From Hymenobacter sp. YIM 151500-1 (GTDB lineage: Bacteria > Bacteroidota > Bacteroidia > Cytophagales > Hymenobacteraceae): DNA of 64,000 nt. Under the pieces are notes generated by a model that worked only from the letters and a program-made list of their open reading frames with translations, searched no databases and was not told the DNA's origin. A program made the translations under genes and the position numbers. The stretch lies in NCBI RefSeq assembly GCF_025979885.1, contig NZ_CP110139.1, positions 620,001 through 684,000 on the forward strand. The letters run 5' to 3'. Positions 28,440-37,098 of this stretch are shown here, piece by piece (position 1 is the stretch's first letter; each line of letters starts with the position of its first letter).

Positions 28440-30500
28440 TTAGTGCGTTACCACGAGGCGCCGGTTGGCAGACTGCTGGCCGTGATGCACCCGCACAAAG
28501 TACACGCCGGCGCGCAGCTGGCTGACGTCCACCGAAACGGCGTTTTCGCCGGGGCGCAGGGCAACTGAGCGGCGTACCACCGGGCGGGCCAGCACATCCA
28601 GCAGCTCCACGCAGCCAGCCTGCGCGGCAGTAGCCCGCACCCTGACAGTTAAGGTGTTGGTGGCGGGATTGGGGTAGAGCGTCAGCACCTCGTCGGGGTG
28701 GCCGGGCTGGGTTGATGCGGTGACAGCGCCGGCCGTGGGGTAAGCGCCCAGGTCCACGGGCACCCCGGCCGGCACGCCCAGCAGCCGGGCTACGTCCTGG
28801 GGCAGGGGCTGGCCGCGGCGGTGGGCGGGGTTACTGCTGCCGCCCTTCAGGCGGTAGTCCCCGGCACCATCGGCGGCCGGGTTCACGAAGAAGGGGTTTG
28901 GAGCGCCGCTTAGCTCGAAGCCCTTGCCCTCAAAGCCAGTGGCGCCGGCAAAGGCCGGCAGAGCCGCGTGGAAGGTGTGGCAGTTGCGGCTGGTCTGCGG
29001 CACGTTCCACTTAACCAGCGTAGCCGGCTGGCTGGCAGCAGCCCGGTAGTAGGCGTTGTAGTCCAGGGCCGTAATCATGGCCTTAGCCGTGTCGGAGCAG
29101 GCCCGGTAGGTATCGAACAGGATACCGCTGTTGGCATCGGCCAGAATGTTGTTTTTGACCACCGTGCGGCGGGTGAGGTAGCTGGCCCCGGCCGCCAGCT
29201 CGCCGGGCGTGGGCGTGCGGTTGTCTTCCTTGATGAGCAGGGCCTTGTTGTTGCTGACCAGCGTGTTGTTGTACAGGCGGGCGTCGGAGGAGTTGGCTAC
29301 CCCAATGCCCACGCCATTGCCCACGCACACGTTGCCGGCAATCAGGCAGCCCCGCGAAATTTCGAAGAAGATGCCGAAGGCGGTATTGCGGCGGGCCACG
29401 TTGCCGACCACCGTAGCGTTGCGCGTGTCCACGTCCAGCCAGGCGCCGTGGGCGTCGTTGTCTTCGATAATGTTGTTGCGCACCACCTGGCCGTCGGCAT
29501 TGGTAATCTTAAACCCGGCCGCACTCCAGATGCGGGCAAATAGCTCCACGTTGTTGTGGCTGAACACATTGCCTTCCAGCAGCAGGCGGTGGGCCTTGGC
29601 GCCACCCAGGCCCTGCTGGGCATTGTACGTGAAGGTGCTGCCGCGCACCACGTTGTCTTCGGGCAGCACCGAGCCGCCGCCGGGAAAGCCGATACCACCG
29701 CCTTCGCCGTTCCAGGCAAAGGTGCAGTTCTCCACGGTCAGGTTATTGACGGCCAGAACCAGGGCCATTTCGGCGAAGTGGGCGAAGCCTAGGCCCCGGA
29801 ACACGCTGCCGGCGGCCGGAGCATTCCAGGTTTGCAGGGCAGTGGAGGCCACCGTGGCTTCCACCGTCTTGCCCCGCGGGTCGCTGCCCACGTACAGCTT
29901 GTCGGCGGCGGCGTCAACGTAAAACGTACCGGCCGCCAGGTCTTGCAGGCGCAGTACCTGCTGCTGCCGCACCCCGTTCACAAACACCATGTCGCGGTAG
30001 TCGGCCTCGGGGTGGTCGGCGTCGATGCACTTAGGGCAGGGTGCAAGTCGGCCGCCCTGGCTGACGCGCTGAAACTCAGTGGTCCAGCCGGTTTTCACCC
30101 ACCGGCCGCCTTCCACGGCCCATTCCGCGTTGGGAATCTGCACGCTGCCTTTGATCCAGACCTGCTCGCCGGCGGCCGGCTGAAAGGTAAGCCGCCGGTT
30201 CAGGTTGGGCCCGGTCAGGTCGCGGTAGGTGCCGCCCTTCAGCACGATGGTAGAGCCCACCGGGGCGCTCAGGGCCTTGCTTACCGTGCGCCAGGCTGTA
30301 GCCAGGGTGCGGCCGTCCTGGGCGTCGTCGCCGTCGGGCTTCACGTAGCGGGCTGTGCCGTCGGTGGGCACGGGGTAAGAGGTGGTTTTGATGCCGATCT
30401 GCTCGGCCGAGGGCGGGGCCTGAGCGGCGGCCGTTGTGCCAGCCGCCGTCCAGAAAACGGCAAGCGCCAGGGAGGCAAAGCGAGACGAGAATAGATGCAT
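28440..30500 (-). CDS. Secreted parallel beta-helix protein, T9SS cargo
   Basis: 686 residues, signal peptide MHLFSSRFASLALAVFWTAAG (cleavage near AQA). The DUF1565-like opening TARYVKPDGDDAQDGRTLATAWRTVSKAL and right-handed beta-helix repeats (NTAFGIFFEISRGCLIAGNVCVGNG, NSSDARLYNNTLVSNN) resemble the neighbour at 24468, so the pair looks like an old tandem duplication. The C-terminal T9SS sorting domain is LTLYPNPATNTLTVRV...AGVYFVRVHHGQQSANRRLVV. It lacks the Ig-like and malectin parts of its neighbour. Likely a surface polysaccharide-acting or adhesive protein; no active site could be assigned. It has its own terminator, so it is probably a separate transcript. Confidence 0.88.
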   Translation of the reverse strand: MHLFSSRFASLALAVFWTAAGTTAAAQAPPSAEQIGIKTTSYPVPTDGTARYVKPDGDDAQDGRTLATAWRTVSKALSAPVGSTIVLKGGTYRDLTGPNLNRRLTFQPAAGEQVWIKGSVQIPNAEWAVEGGRWVKTGWTTEFQRVSQGGRLAPCPKCIDADHPEADYRDMVFVNGVRQQQVLRLQDLAAGTFYVDAAADKLYVGSDPRGKTVEATVASTALQTWNAPAAGSVFRGLGFAHFAEMALVLAVNNLTVENCTFAWNGEGGGIGFPGGGSVLPEDNVVRGSTFTYNAQQGLGGAKAHRLLLEGNVFSHNNVELFARIWSAAGFKITNADGQVVRNNIIEDNDAHGAWLDVDTRNATVVGNVARRNTAFGIFFEISRGCLIAGNVCVGNGVGIGVANSSDARLYNNTLVSNNKALLIKEDNRTPTPGELAAGASYLTRRTVVKNNILADANSGILFDTYRACSDTAKAMITALDYNAYYRAAASQPATLVKWNVPQTSRNCHTFHAALPAFAGATGFEGKGFELSGAPNPFFVNPAADGAGDYRLKGGSSNPAHRRGQPLPQDVARLLGVPAGVPVDLGAYPTAGAVTASTQPGHPDEVLTLYPNPATNTLTVRVRATAAQAGCVELLDVLARPVVRRSVALRPGENAVSVDVSQLRAGVYFVRVHHGQQSANRRLVVTH

Positions 30501-30680
30501 ACGGAAGGGGTGTTAGGTTGGGAAAGGCGGTGCTGAAGCGGAAAAGGACCTGACAAATGCTTTAAAGCTACACGTTTATGCCGAGCCAGCTACTGAGCAA
30601 GCAGGAGAAACGACCTCAGACTTGGACGAAAAAGGTAAACGGTTGCAGCAGCCTTGCCGAAAACCAACCCGGACGGCCTG

Positions 30681-30718
30681 CAAAAAGCCCCGCACAACCG
30701 GGGTCGTACAGGGCTTTT
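30681..30718 (-). terminator. Imperfect terminator after the cytochrome-lectin gene
   Basis: AAAAAGCCC...GGGCTTTT outer stem with an inner ACCGGGGT region. It lies 24 nt past the stop on the minus strand. Confidence 0.6.
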
Positions 30719-30741
30719 AGCGAACAAACCAGGACAGAAAG

Positions 30742-33700
30742 CTACTGCTGCTGCACCTCAAGACGGAAAAAGTGATTTTTTCCGTCGACAGTAGCTTCCA
30801 GCACATACGTGCCGGCCGGCAACGCGGCGGGTAGCCGGAAGTGGTTTCGGCCCGCCCGCACGGGCACTTGCACCAGGCTCACCAGGTAGCCCTGCTGGTT
30901 GCGCACCTGCACCGTGACGCGCTGCGTGGCTGCTGCCGTCAGCTCCAGCGTGGCCAGGCCTGGGCTGGGATTAGGAAACGCCGCGAAGGAGGTACCCGCT
31001 GCCACACGGGCGGCTGGGGTAGCGGAAGCCGCCGTTTCCGCGCTGGCTTGCAAGGCCCCGGCCGCACTACTCACGGGTTCCAGCTTCCACTGCTGGTTGA
31101 GGCCGCCCACGTAGTCCCACTGGTGCACGGCGGCGCCGTCGGCCTGGCTCACCCCGCTCACGTCCAGCACCTTACCCGAGCACTCAGCCGTGAGTTTGTA
31201 GTAGCCGTCCGTAGTAGCCTCAATTTTCCAGCGCTGGGCCGGGCTGCCGTTGTCGGTCCACTGATGAATCTTCGTGCCGTTGGTGGTGCCGCTGTGGTCC
31301 ACGTCCAGGGCCTTGCCCGAGTGCACGGCCACCAGCTTGTAGAAGCCGTTGCCGACGGCCGTCAGCTGCCAGTGCTGGTTGGTTCCCCCGTGGGCAGACC
31401 ACTGGATAATACCGGCCCCCTCGGCCTGGCTGGCGCCGTTCACGTCCAGCACCTTGCCCGAGTGGCGCGCTACCAGGCGGTAGGTGCCGTTAGCCGGGCC
31501 CGCGGGTGCGGCCGGTAGTTCCGGGTATAGCTGCGTGGTGGGGACAATTACTTTCACGTCGAGGTTGGGCAGGCTCCACATTAGCCGCACATTGGCGTTG
31601 CCGCCGTATTCCAGATACTCCAGCTTGATGGGGTAAAGCTTGCCGGCTTCGAGCGTGATTTTGCCCTGGCCGCCATTACCGTCGCCACTTTTCCAGGCGT
31701 CCACCAGCAGCTTGTTGTCCATCCACAGGCGGTTGCCGTCGTCGCTGCTGGTGGCAAATGTGTACTCGCCCGACAGCGGCGCCTGCACGTAGCCGGTCCA
31801 GCGCACCGTGAAGTCGTTTTCGCGCACCCCGGCGCCCGGCGAGGCCGGCCAGCTTAGCTCAAGTCGTGGGTCTACGCGCGTGAGCACGGGTTGCAGGTTG
31901 TTGGCATCCAGGGTGGTGGCGTTGAAGTACTGCCCCTTCAGGCCGGTGCCCGTGCCTGCCACGGCCGTGCCGCCCTTCAGCTTGTCGAAGCCCCACAAGG
32001 GCCACATGGCGTGGCCGAAGTCGGCCATTTTATTTAGAAGCTCCCCGTTCACACCCAGCGGCCGCCCGTACACGATGGCGTCGCGCAGGCGTTGCGGATA
32101 TTCCTCGTAGCCTTTTAGCTTCTCAGGAATGGGGTAGTAGGGGAAGTTGGATGGAGCCCAGTCGTACGCTCCTCCGGGCGTGTCGGCCGAGCCATCGGGC
32201 AGGATGTTCCAGCGCTTGTAGTCGGCAATGGGGTGCGAGGCGGTTTTGTCGTACCAGGAGCTGAAGTAGGCCTCGGCCAGGTTCTTACGGAAGTCCGGGC
32301 TCAGGTCAGCAAACAGGTTGTCGTAGTCCGGGTGAACCAGATTGTTGAGCTTGATTTCCCGCAGGTTCCAGCCGCGGCCCGGGTCCTGTACGCCGTACTT
32401 GTTGTCCCACATCTGCATGTCCTTGATCAGGCTGGCCGCGTAGCGCATGCCCTCACCCGGCGTTTCCTTGAACCAGCCCGAGAGGTTATCGATGTGGTCG
32501 AGGTGGTACTTCCAGTCCACGGGAATGTGCACCACGTTGTCGCGGTAGCCGGGGTTGACAATCACCTGCGTGTGGTACCAAATGGTAGAGAAGTACTTGC
32601 CTACCAGGTGACTCTGATAGATGAACTGCTCGCCGTTGTGGCTCGACAAGTGGGGCGCCAGTTCAAACACCGAGCGGTGCCTGCCCACCCAGCCTCGCTC
32701 CCCGTTGGGGTAAAGCTGGAGCGGCATGTCTTCGAGATAAAAGTCCTGGTTCAGCTCCCAAATTTTGGTGACGGCCCAGCGGCGCAGGCCCACGGCGGCT
32801 TGCTCCCAGGTTACGCCGGCGGGCAGCTTGCGCCCGTAGCCGTCATCGTCGAGGGTGCCGTTGATGGCGTCGGCAGTAAACCACTGCATGATGTCCAGCA
32901 GCCGCTCCTTCGACACGCTGGTGCGGCCGCTGGGCGCTAGCTCCTGCCGTACGCGCTGGTAGGCTTTCCAGGCGCGGGTGGTGTAGAACTCGGCGCCCCA
33001 GATGTCGACCGGGTGCAGAGGCGTGATCCACTCATTCCAGTCCAGCAGTTGCACCGAGAGAGGCAGCTCGCGCATGTTGAGCATGCCTTTCGAAGAAGTT
33101 GCTTCCTTCATGGCCGCCACCGACGTGCCTTTCGGGAACAGATGCGGGATGATGTCGCGGTCCTTCTCCAGCACGGCGTTCAGGCCCGCGCCCGCCGACC
33201 ACAGTTCCACGGGCTTGCTGTCCAGGCCGGGGCCGGGCTGGTAGGGCGGGTCCCAGGGCGTGCCCGGCGCGTCGAAGGGAGAGCCGTCGCGCTTTTTCAG
33301 GGTCAGGCTGCGGATGTAGGAGGCAATTTGCTCGCCCTGCGCCTGGCTCAGGCCGTGGAACTTGGTGCGCTCCACGATGGACGTGTTGGAGTAGTTGAAG
33401 TACTTCAGGTCCAGGCCCCGCTCGTGGTGGCAGCTGGCGCAGGTGGCCTTAAGCGTGCCCGTAGCCAAGGGCGACTCTTTCAAGGCGGCTTCCTTCCACA
33501 GGCGCTGGCCCTCGGCCACATCGGCGGCGCCGGCGCGGGGGGCGGTCCACTTCCTGGGGTCGTCTGCCACAAAGGCCGAGGCCGGCACCAGCTTGGCGCC
33601 GCCCGCGTCGAGCAGGTTCAGCTCCAGCACGCGCAGGCCGCTGCTGTGCCCATCGGTTTGGTTGAGGCGGATGCTGAGCGTGTTGCCGCCCGCTCTGAAC

Positions 33701-34095
33701 GGGCCCAGCTTGCTGGCGGCCACGGTGAAGCGCACGGTCTGGAAACCCCCGCCGATGCCGCCGTAGCTGGCTTCCTGTGGGAATACGGTGCAGTTGGCGT
33801 TGGTGATGTCGACCCAGCTGCCGCCGTTGACCTGCACGCTGGCGCGGGCAATGGTGGGCTGGGTGCTGGCGGCCCGGAAGCCGGGGCGGTGCACGCGCAG
33901 ATAGACACTAGCTACTTTGCTCGGGTCAGCTACCGACAACGACACTTGCCTGGTGGTGCCCTGCGGCCCGAGCACTTCCAGGGGCAAGGTGATTTGGGCA
34001 TGCAAGGGCCCGGCCAGTAGCAGGCTCAGTAGCAGCCACAGGCTCCGGAGCAGTAGCGGATGAAGTTGTCGTAGAGTACGGAAAGGTTGTTTCAT
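30742..34095 (-). CDS. Secreted haem c / PA14 / ricin-lectin multidomain protein, T9SS cargo
   Basis: 1117 residues. Signal peptide 1-34 (ends GPLHAQ). Residues ~35-190 look like an Ig-like or jelly-roll domain. A single haem c site, CASCH (219-223), opens a long conserved-looking region to ~700, rich in Trp, Tyr and His (WNEWITPLHPVDIWGAEFYTTRAW, FIYQSHLVGKYFSTIWYHTQVI), that I do not recognise. Then come a PA14 domain (~715-840; LKGQYFN, YTFATSSDDGNRLWMD), a ricin-type beta-trefoil (~868-1003) with three GKVLDV/QW repeats, and a type A T9SS sorting domain (~1040-1117). The lectin modules suggest polysaccharide binding and the haem suggests electron transfer. An extracellular redox enzyme acting on glycans is an inference. 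Confidence 0.85.
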   Translation of the reverse strand: MKQPFRTLRQLHPLLLRSLWLLLSLLLAGPLHAQITLPLEVLGPQGTTRQVSLSVADPSKVASVYLRVHRPGFRAASTQPTIARASVQVNGGSWVDITNANCTVFPQEASYGGIGGGFQTVRFTVAASKLGPFRAGGNTLSIRLNQTDGHSSGLRVLELNLLDAGGAKLVPASAFVADDPRKWTAPRAGAADVAEGQRLWKEAALKESPLATGTLKATCASCHHERGLDLKYFNYSNTSIVERTKFHGLSQAQGEQIASYIRSLTLKKRDGSPFDAPGTPWDPPYQPGPGLDSKPVELWSAGAGLNAVLEKDRDIIPHLFPKGTSVAAMKEATSSKGMLNMRELPLSVQLLDWNEWITPLHPVDIWGAEFYTTRAWKAYQRVRQELAPSGRTSVSKERLLDIMQWFTADAINGTLDDDGYGRKLPAGVTWEQAAVGLRRWAVTKIWELNQDFYLEDMPLQLYPNGERGWVGRHRSVFELAPHLSSHNGEQFIYQSHLVGKYFSTIWYHTQVIVNPGYRDNVVHIPVDWKYHLDHIDNLSGWFKETPGEGMRYAASLIKDMQMWDNKYGVQDPGRGWNLREIKLNNLVHPDYDNLFADLSPDFRKNLAEAYFSSWYDKTASHPIADYKRWNILPDGSADTPGGAYDWAPSNFPYYPIPEKLKGYEEYPQRLRDAIVYGRPLGVNGELLNKMADFGHAMWPLWGFDKLKGGTAVAGTGTGLKGQYFNATTLDANNLQPVLTRVDPRLELSWPASPGAGVRENDFTVRWTGYVQAPLSGEYTFATSSDDGNRLWMDNKLLVDAWKSGDGNGGQGKITLEAGKLYPIKLEYLEYGGNANVRLMWSLPNLDVKVIVPTTQLYPELPAAPAGPANGTYRLVARHSGKVLDVNGASQAEGAGIIQWSAHGGTNQHWQLTAVGNGFYKLVAVHSGKALDVDHSGTTNGTKIHQWTDNGSPAQRWKIEATTDGYYKLTAECSGKVLDVSGVSQADGAAVHQWDYVGGLNQQWKLEPVSSAAGALQASAETAASATPAARVAAGTSFAAFPNPSPGLATLELTAAATQRVTVQVRNQQGYLVSLVQVPVRAGRNHFRLPAALPAGTYVLEATVDGKNHFFRLEVQQQ

Positions 34096-34506
34096 CAGCA
34101 GATGTGGAAAGAAAGGTGAAGGTGACAGAGCAAGGCCAGGTGTTGAACAAATCCCAGACGTAGGGCAGCGCTGGAACTTGGATTCCCTAGCTTCTAAAGT
34201 AGTATCTCACAAATTCCTTCTCAGAAGGAGAGCCCGCTTCAGAAGCCCGATTGGCAGCCAACGACCAGAATAACTAGGTGAACGACAAAAACCTTTGTAC
34301 CATCAGCTTGGGGTAAAGCAGACCAGGTGTGTAACTTTTCCTATGTATAGTAAGAAGTAAAGAAGACGTGGTTTTAGCACCCGTTTAAGATGCCGCCACG
34401 ATGTGGCACCTAAGCCGTGCTGGTACTTCTCCCAGACAGCCCCAATGTGCCTTGAGTCCCTGAGCATTCAGACGAAGACGAACAAGATGGGCCCCAGCAG
34501 AAAGCA
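34096..34506. other. AT-richer intergenic region upstream of the cytochrome-lectin gene
   Basis: No gene supported. It presumably holds the promoter of the 30742-34095 gene. The base composition is clearly less GC-rich than the surroundings. Confidence 0.4.
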
Positions 34507-34507
34507 A

Positions 34508-34533
34508 AAGGGCGCTGCCTAAGCAGCGCCCTT
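34508..34533 (-). terminator. Orphan terminator of a decayed minus-strand gene
   Basis: Perfect 11-bp stem AAGGGCGCTGC (34508-34518)/GCAGCGCCCTT (34523-34533), with TTTTGCTTT beyond it on the minus strand. It lies just after the stop of the sorting-domain remnant at 34586. Confidence 0.8.
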
Positions 34534-34585
34534 GTAGGCTGACCCGGCAGCCAGTTGGTGCGGGTGAGTAAGAGAAGACATCGGG

Positions 34586-34722
34586 CTAGGGTACAATCAG
34601 CACCGCTTGGGTGGTGCGCTGCTGGCTGCTGCGCAGTTGCAGGGTGGCCCAATAGCTGCCGGGCGCCAGGTGCCCCATCGGCACGCGCAGCTCACCGCCC
34701 GCTGCCACGGCCCGCTTATAGG
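34586..34722 (-). pseudogene. Remnant 3' end of a T9SS cargo gene
   Basis: The minus strand reads ...AVAAGGELRVPMGHLAPGS, then YWATLQLRSSQQRTTQAVLI, VP and a stop. This is the last strand pattern of a type A T9SS sorting domain (LAPGSYWATL...). No start codon or upstream domain exists: the frame runs into the opposite-strand remnant at ~34723. A terminator remains downstream, so this looks like the stump of a deleted gene. Confidence 0.7.
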
Positions 34723-34879
34723 TCCTGGCGACTTACCGTTCTGCAACAAGTACAAAGGCTTCTGGTGGACGGTGCCGGCCCAGTACGCAGGGCGCGCCCT
34801 CTACGTCTACGGTATTGACATTGGCGGCGACAGTAGCACCAACGCGCTGCTGGATGGCAGCGGCAAGATCATTCACTAA
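34723..34879 (+). pseudogene. Remnant C-terminus of an unknown secreted or structural gene
   Basis: The plus strand reads GDLPFCNKYKGFWWTVPAQY followed by AGRALYVYGID...ALLDGSGKIIH and a stop. The AGRALYVYGID...LL...G pattern resembles a C-terminal tail found after carbohydrate-active or hydrolase domains. The upstream part of the open frame is merely the antisense of the T9SS remnant, so nothing of the rest of the gene survives. Function unknown. Confidence 0.55.
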
Positions 34880-34891
34880 CTCCGCCGCGAG

Positions 34892-34968
34892 CTGACCAAT
34901 GCCAACGAGGCGCGGTTGGTGCACCCTTCATGGGTAAGCACCAACTGCGCCTCGTTGGCATTGGTCAG
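34892..34968. repeat. 31-bp near-perfect inverted repeat beside pfkA
   Basis: The left arm, CTGACCAATGCCAACGAGGC plus 11 bases (34892-34922), pairs with 34938-34968 at all but about one position around a 15-nt loop. It ends 16 nt past the pfkA stop on the minus strand. No T tract follows on either strand. Confidence 0.9.
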
Positions 34969-34984
34969 TAGTGTATGCCCCAGA

Positions 34985-35956
34985 CTATACGCTCAGAATC
35001 TCCACCATGCGCATAAAGCTCTGGTTGAGCAGCTTTTTCTTGTGAATGGTATCGGTGAAAGGAGTGTACACCAGCTTGCGGTCCACGATGCCGGCCATGA
35101 CGTTGCGCATGCCGTTAAGCAGGCCTTCCACGGCCGCAATACCAATCTGGGAGCCCAGCATCCGGTCGGCGGCCGAAGGCGCCCCGCCGCGCTGAATGTG
35201 GCCGATAATAGTCACGCGGGTGTCCAGCTCCGGAATGGCTTCTTTGACCTTCTGCGCTACGGTGTGAGCGTTGCCTTCTTCGTCGCCCTCGGCCACCACC
35301 ACCAGAAACGACGTTTTGTGGCGGCGCCAGCCGGCTTGCAGGGTTTCAATTACGGCCTCCGTAGACATCTGCGTTTCCGGCACCATCACAATTTCGGCCC
35401 CGCCCCCGATGGCGCAGGGAATGGCAATGTAGCCCGAGTCGCGGCCCATCACCTCCACAAAAAAGCACCGGTCGTGGGAGTCAGCCGTGTCGCGGATTTT
35501 GTCGATGGCCTCCAGGGCCGTGTTCACGGCCGTGTCGTAGCCGATGGTGAAGTCTGTGCCGTACAGGTCGTTGTCGATGGTGCCGGGCGCGCCCACGGTC
35601 GGGATGCCAAACTCCTGCTCGAAGGTCATGGCCCCGGTAAACGTGCCGTTGCCGCCGATGGCCACCAGCCCGTCGATGCCGTGGTTTACGAGCTGGTCGA
35701 AGGCCTGCTGGCGGCCCTCCTTGGTCATAAACTTCTGGCTGCGCGCCGACTTGAGAATAGTGCCGCCTTTTTGGATGGTGTTGGCCACGGAAGCCGAATC
35801 GAGCTTCACAAACTCGCCTTTAATCATGCCGCTGTAGCCGCGCATGATGCCGTACACCTCAATGCCATGGTAGACGGCCGTGCGCACCACGGCCCGGATG
35901 CAGGCGTTCATGCCGGGCGAGTCGCCGCCACTGGTGAAAACTGCAATGCGTTTCAT
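34985..35956 (-). CDS. pfkA: ATP-dependent 6-phosphofructokinase
   Basis: 323 residues. PfkA phosphorylates fructose-6-phosphate in glycolysis. Signatures: FTSGGDSPGMNACIRAVVR at the ATP site, GTIDND with the catalytic Asp, the substrate-binding VEVMGRDSGYIA, and GHIQRGGAPSAADR. The nucleotide loop reads IGGNGTFTGA where E. coli has IGGDGS. The Gly favouring ATP is kept but the preceding Asp is Asn, a variant I believe is common in Bacteroidota. The gene stands alone. The long hairpin at 34892 lies right behind the stop codon and may protect or end the transcript. Confidence 0.94.
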   Translation of the reverse strand: MKRIAVFTSGGDSPGMNACIRAVVRTAVYHGIEVYGIMRGYSGMIKGEFVKLDSASVANTIQKGGTILKSARSQKFMTKEGRQQAFDQLVNHGIDGLVAIGGNGTFTGAMTFEQEFGIPTVGAPGTIDNDLYGTDFTIGYDTAVNTALEAIDKIRDTADSHDRCFFVEVMGRDSGYIAIPCAIGGGAEIVMVPETQMSTEAVIETLQAGWRRHKTSFLVVVAEGDEEGNAHTVAQKVKEAIPELDTRVTIIGHIQRGGAPSAADRMLGSQIGIAAVEGLLNGMRNVMAGIVDRKLVYTPFTDTIHKKKLLNQSFMRMVEILSV

Positions 35957-36204
35957 ATAGCTCTCTCAGTACTCAAACAAAAGCCCGACACAGCCGGGCC
36001 GGGCAAAGGTGGTAAATCCCAGGTGAAGTTTCGTTGTCTCCTACGGAAAATAGAAAATGGCGCCGCCTGGGTAGCTATTTTTTTTTCGGGTGCGTATGGG
36101 AGTTATTGCGCCCTCAGCCCTAGCGGGCTATCTTACTACTGCCTTGAGCGCCCCACCGAGGCAGGCTGTTTGCATTGGTCTGTTCCCACCACCGTTCCCA
36201 TCTA

Positions 36205-36645
36205 ATGCACGTTCGTATGTTTGGTTTCTTTGAAAACGAGCAAACAAAAAAACTCAAAAGCCACATCGTAAACCTGGCGGCCCTGGCTAAGGCTGATGGG
36301 CACATCGACGAACGAGAAATGAACTTCATTGTGGCCGTGGGCCAGAAAAACGGTATGCGCGCCGCCGAAGTCCGCAGCCTGGTGGGCAACACCAGCAGCG
36401 TGAAGCTGGTTATCCCCGACAACGACTCCGAGCGGTTCGACCAGATTTTCGACCTCGTGGACATGATGCTGGCCGATGGCGTGGTCGACAACCACGAAAT
36501 GGAGTTCTGCATCGGCATGGCCGAAAAGCTCGGTTTCCGCCGCGACATCGTGGCCGTACTCGTGCGCAACATCTCCCAGGGCGTCAAAGACGGCCTCCCC
36601 CGCGAACAAATTAAAGAGCAAACCCAAACGCTTTTAGGTAACTAA
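36205..36645 (+). CDS. TerB-like (DUF533/tellurite-resistance TerB family) helical protein
   Basis: 146 residues from the ATG at 36205; another ATG at 36217 is also possible. All-alpha, with two TerB-type acidic helices: LAALAKADGHIDEREMNFIV and DMMLADGVVDNHEMEF. These recall the metal-binding helices of TerB-fold proteins. Cytoplasmic; the role of single-domain TerB-like proteins in Bacteroidota is unclear, and no other ter genes are present. An IS1-family element sits directly after the stop codon. Confidence 0.8.
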   Translation: MHVRMFGFFENEQTKKLKSHIVNLAALAKADGHIDEREMNFIVAVGQKNGMRAAEVRSLVGNTSSVKLVIPDNDSERFDQIFDLVDMMLADGVVDNHEMEFCIGMAEKLGFRRDIVAVLVRNISQGVKDGLPREQIKEQTQTLLGN

Positions 36646-36660
36646 AAATCTGGCGGTGGT

Positions 36661-37098
36661 CTAAAGCGTGGTTTTGCTGGTCGTTTGCTTCAGGTGGCAT
36701 TGCCGGTTGTGTTCGTCAATGACGAGTTGAATACGGATGCGGTGCATGGTCCGGCAGCGGCTAAAGGAACAGGATTTACGCACGAGCACGGCGCACTTTT
36801 GGCGTAGTGAACAATTGATAGCTTCCACGATACTGGTCTGGCCGCTGCCTTTGGGACTGGGCCGGTGGGCGCCGGCTGGCAATACGCCCTGGTAGGCTTC
36901 CCACTCGTCGGTGAAGTACCAGGTGCCCGTACGGTACTCGGCCGGCAAAGCGCGCCACAGGCGCCGAGCCGTCGCGCGGCCCCGGCCGCCCAACACCCAG
37001 GCCACGATGCGGCGGCTGGAGCGCTCCACGGCCAGCCAGAGCCATGTTTTGCGCTTTTTGTGGCCGACAAACGTCCACATTTCATCCAGTTCCAGCAC
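36661..37098 (-). CDS. insB: IS1-family transposase, catalytic InsB-like frame
   Basis: 145 residues as an isolated frame. It contains the IS1 DDE-type core: LELDEMWTFVGHKKRKTWLWLAVERSSRRIVAWVLGGR with the first Asp, WYFTDEWEAY with the second, and SIVEAINCSLRQKCAVLVRKSCSFSR near the Glu. Expression probably needs fusion to the InsA-like frame upstream through the A8 run at 37144-37151. A read shifted by +1 at that run would give a basic linker, ARAPTRPRPKPRRPRV, joining the two. The C-terminus runs into the terminal repeat. Confidence 0.88.
   Translation of the reverse strand: MLELDEMWTFVGHKKRKTWLWLAVERSSRRIVAWVLGGRGRATARRLWRALPAEYRTGTWYFTDEWEAYQGVLPAGAHRPSPKGSGQTSIVEAINCSLRQKCAVLVRKSCSFSRCRTMHRIRIQLVIDEHNRQCHLKQTTSKTTL

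Noticed and set aside
34607..34722. Coding start for the plus-strand frame ending at 34879
   Set aside because: The upstream part is only the antisense of the T9SS remnant. Only the tail from about 34723 looks like real protein, so I call it a remnant and not a gene.
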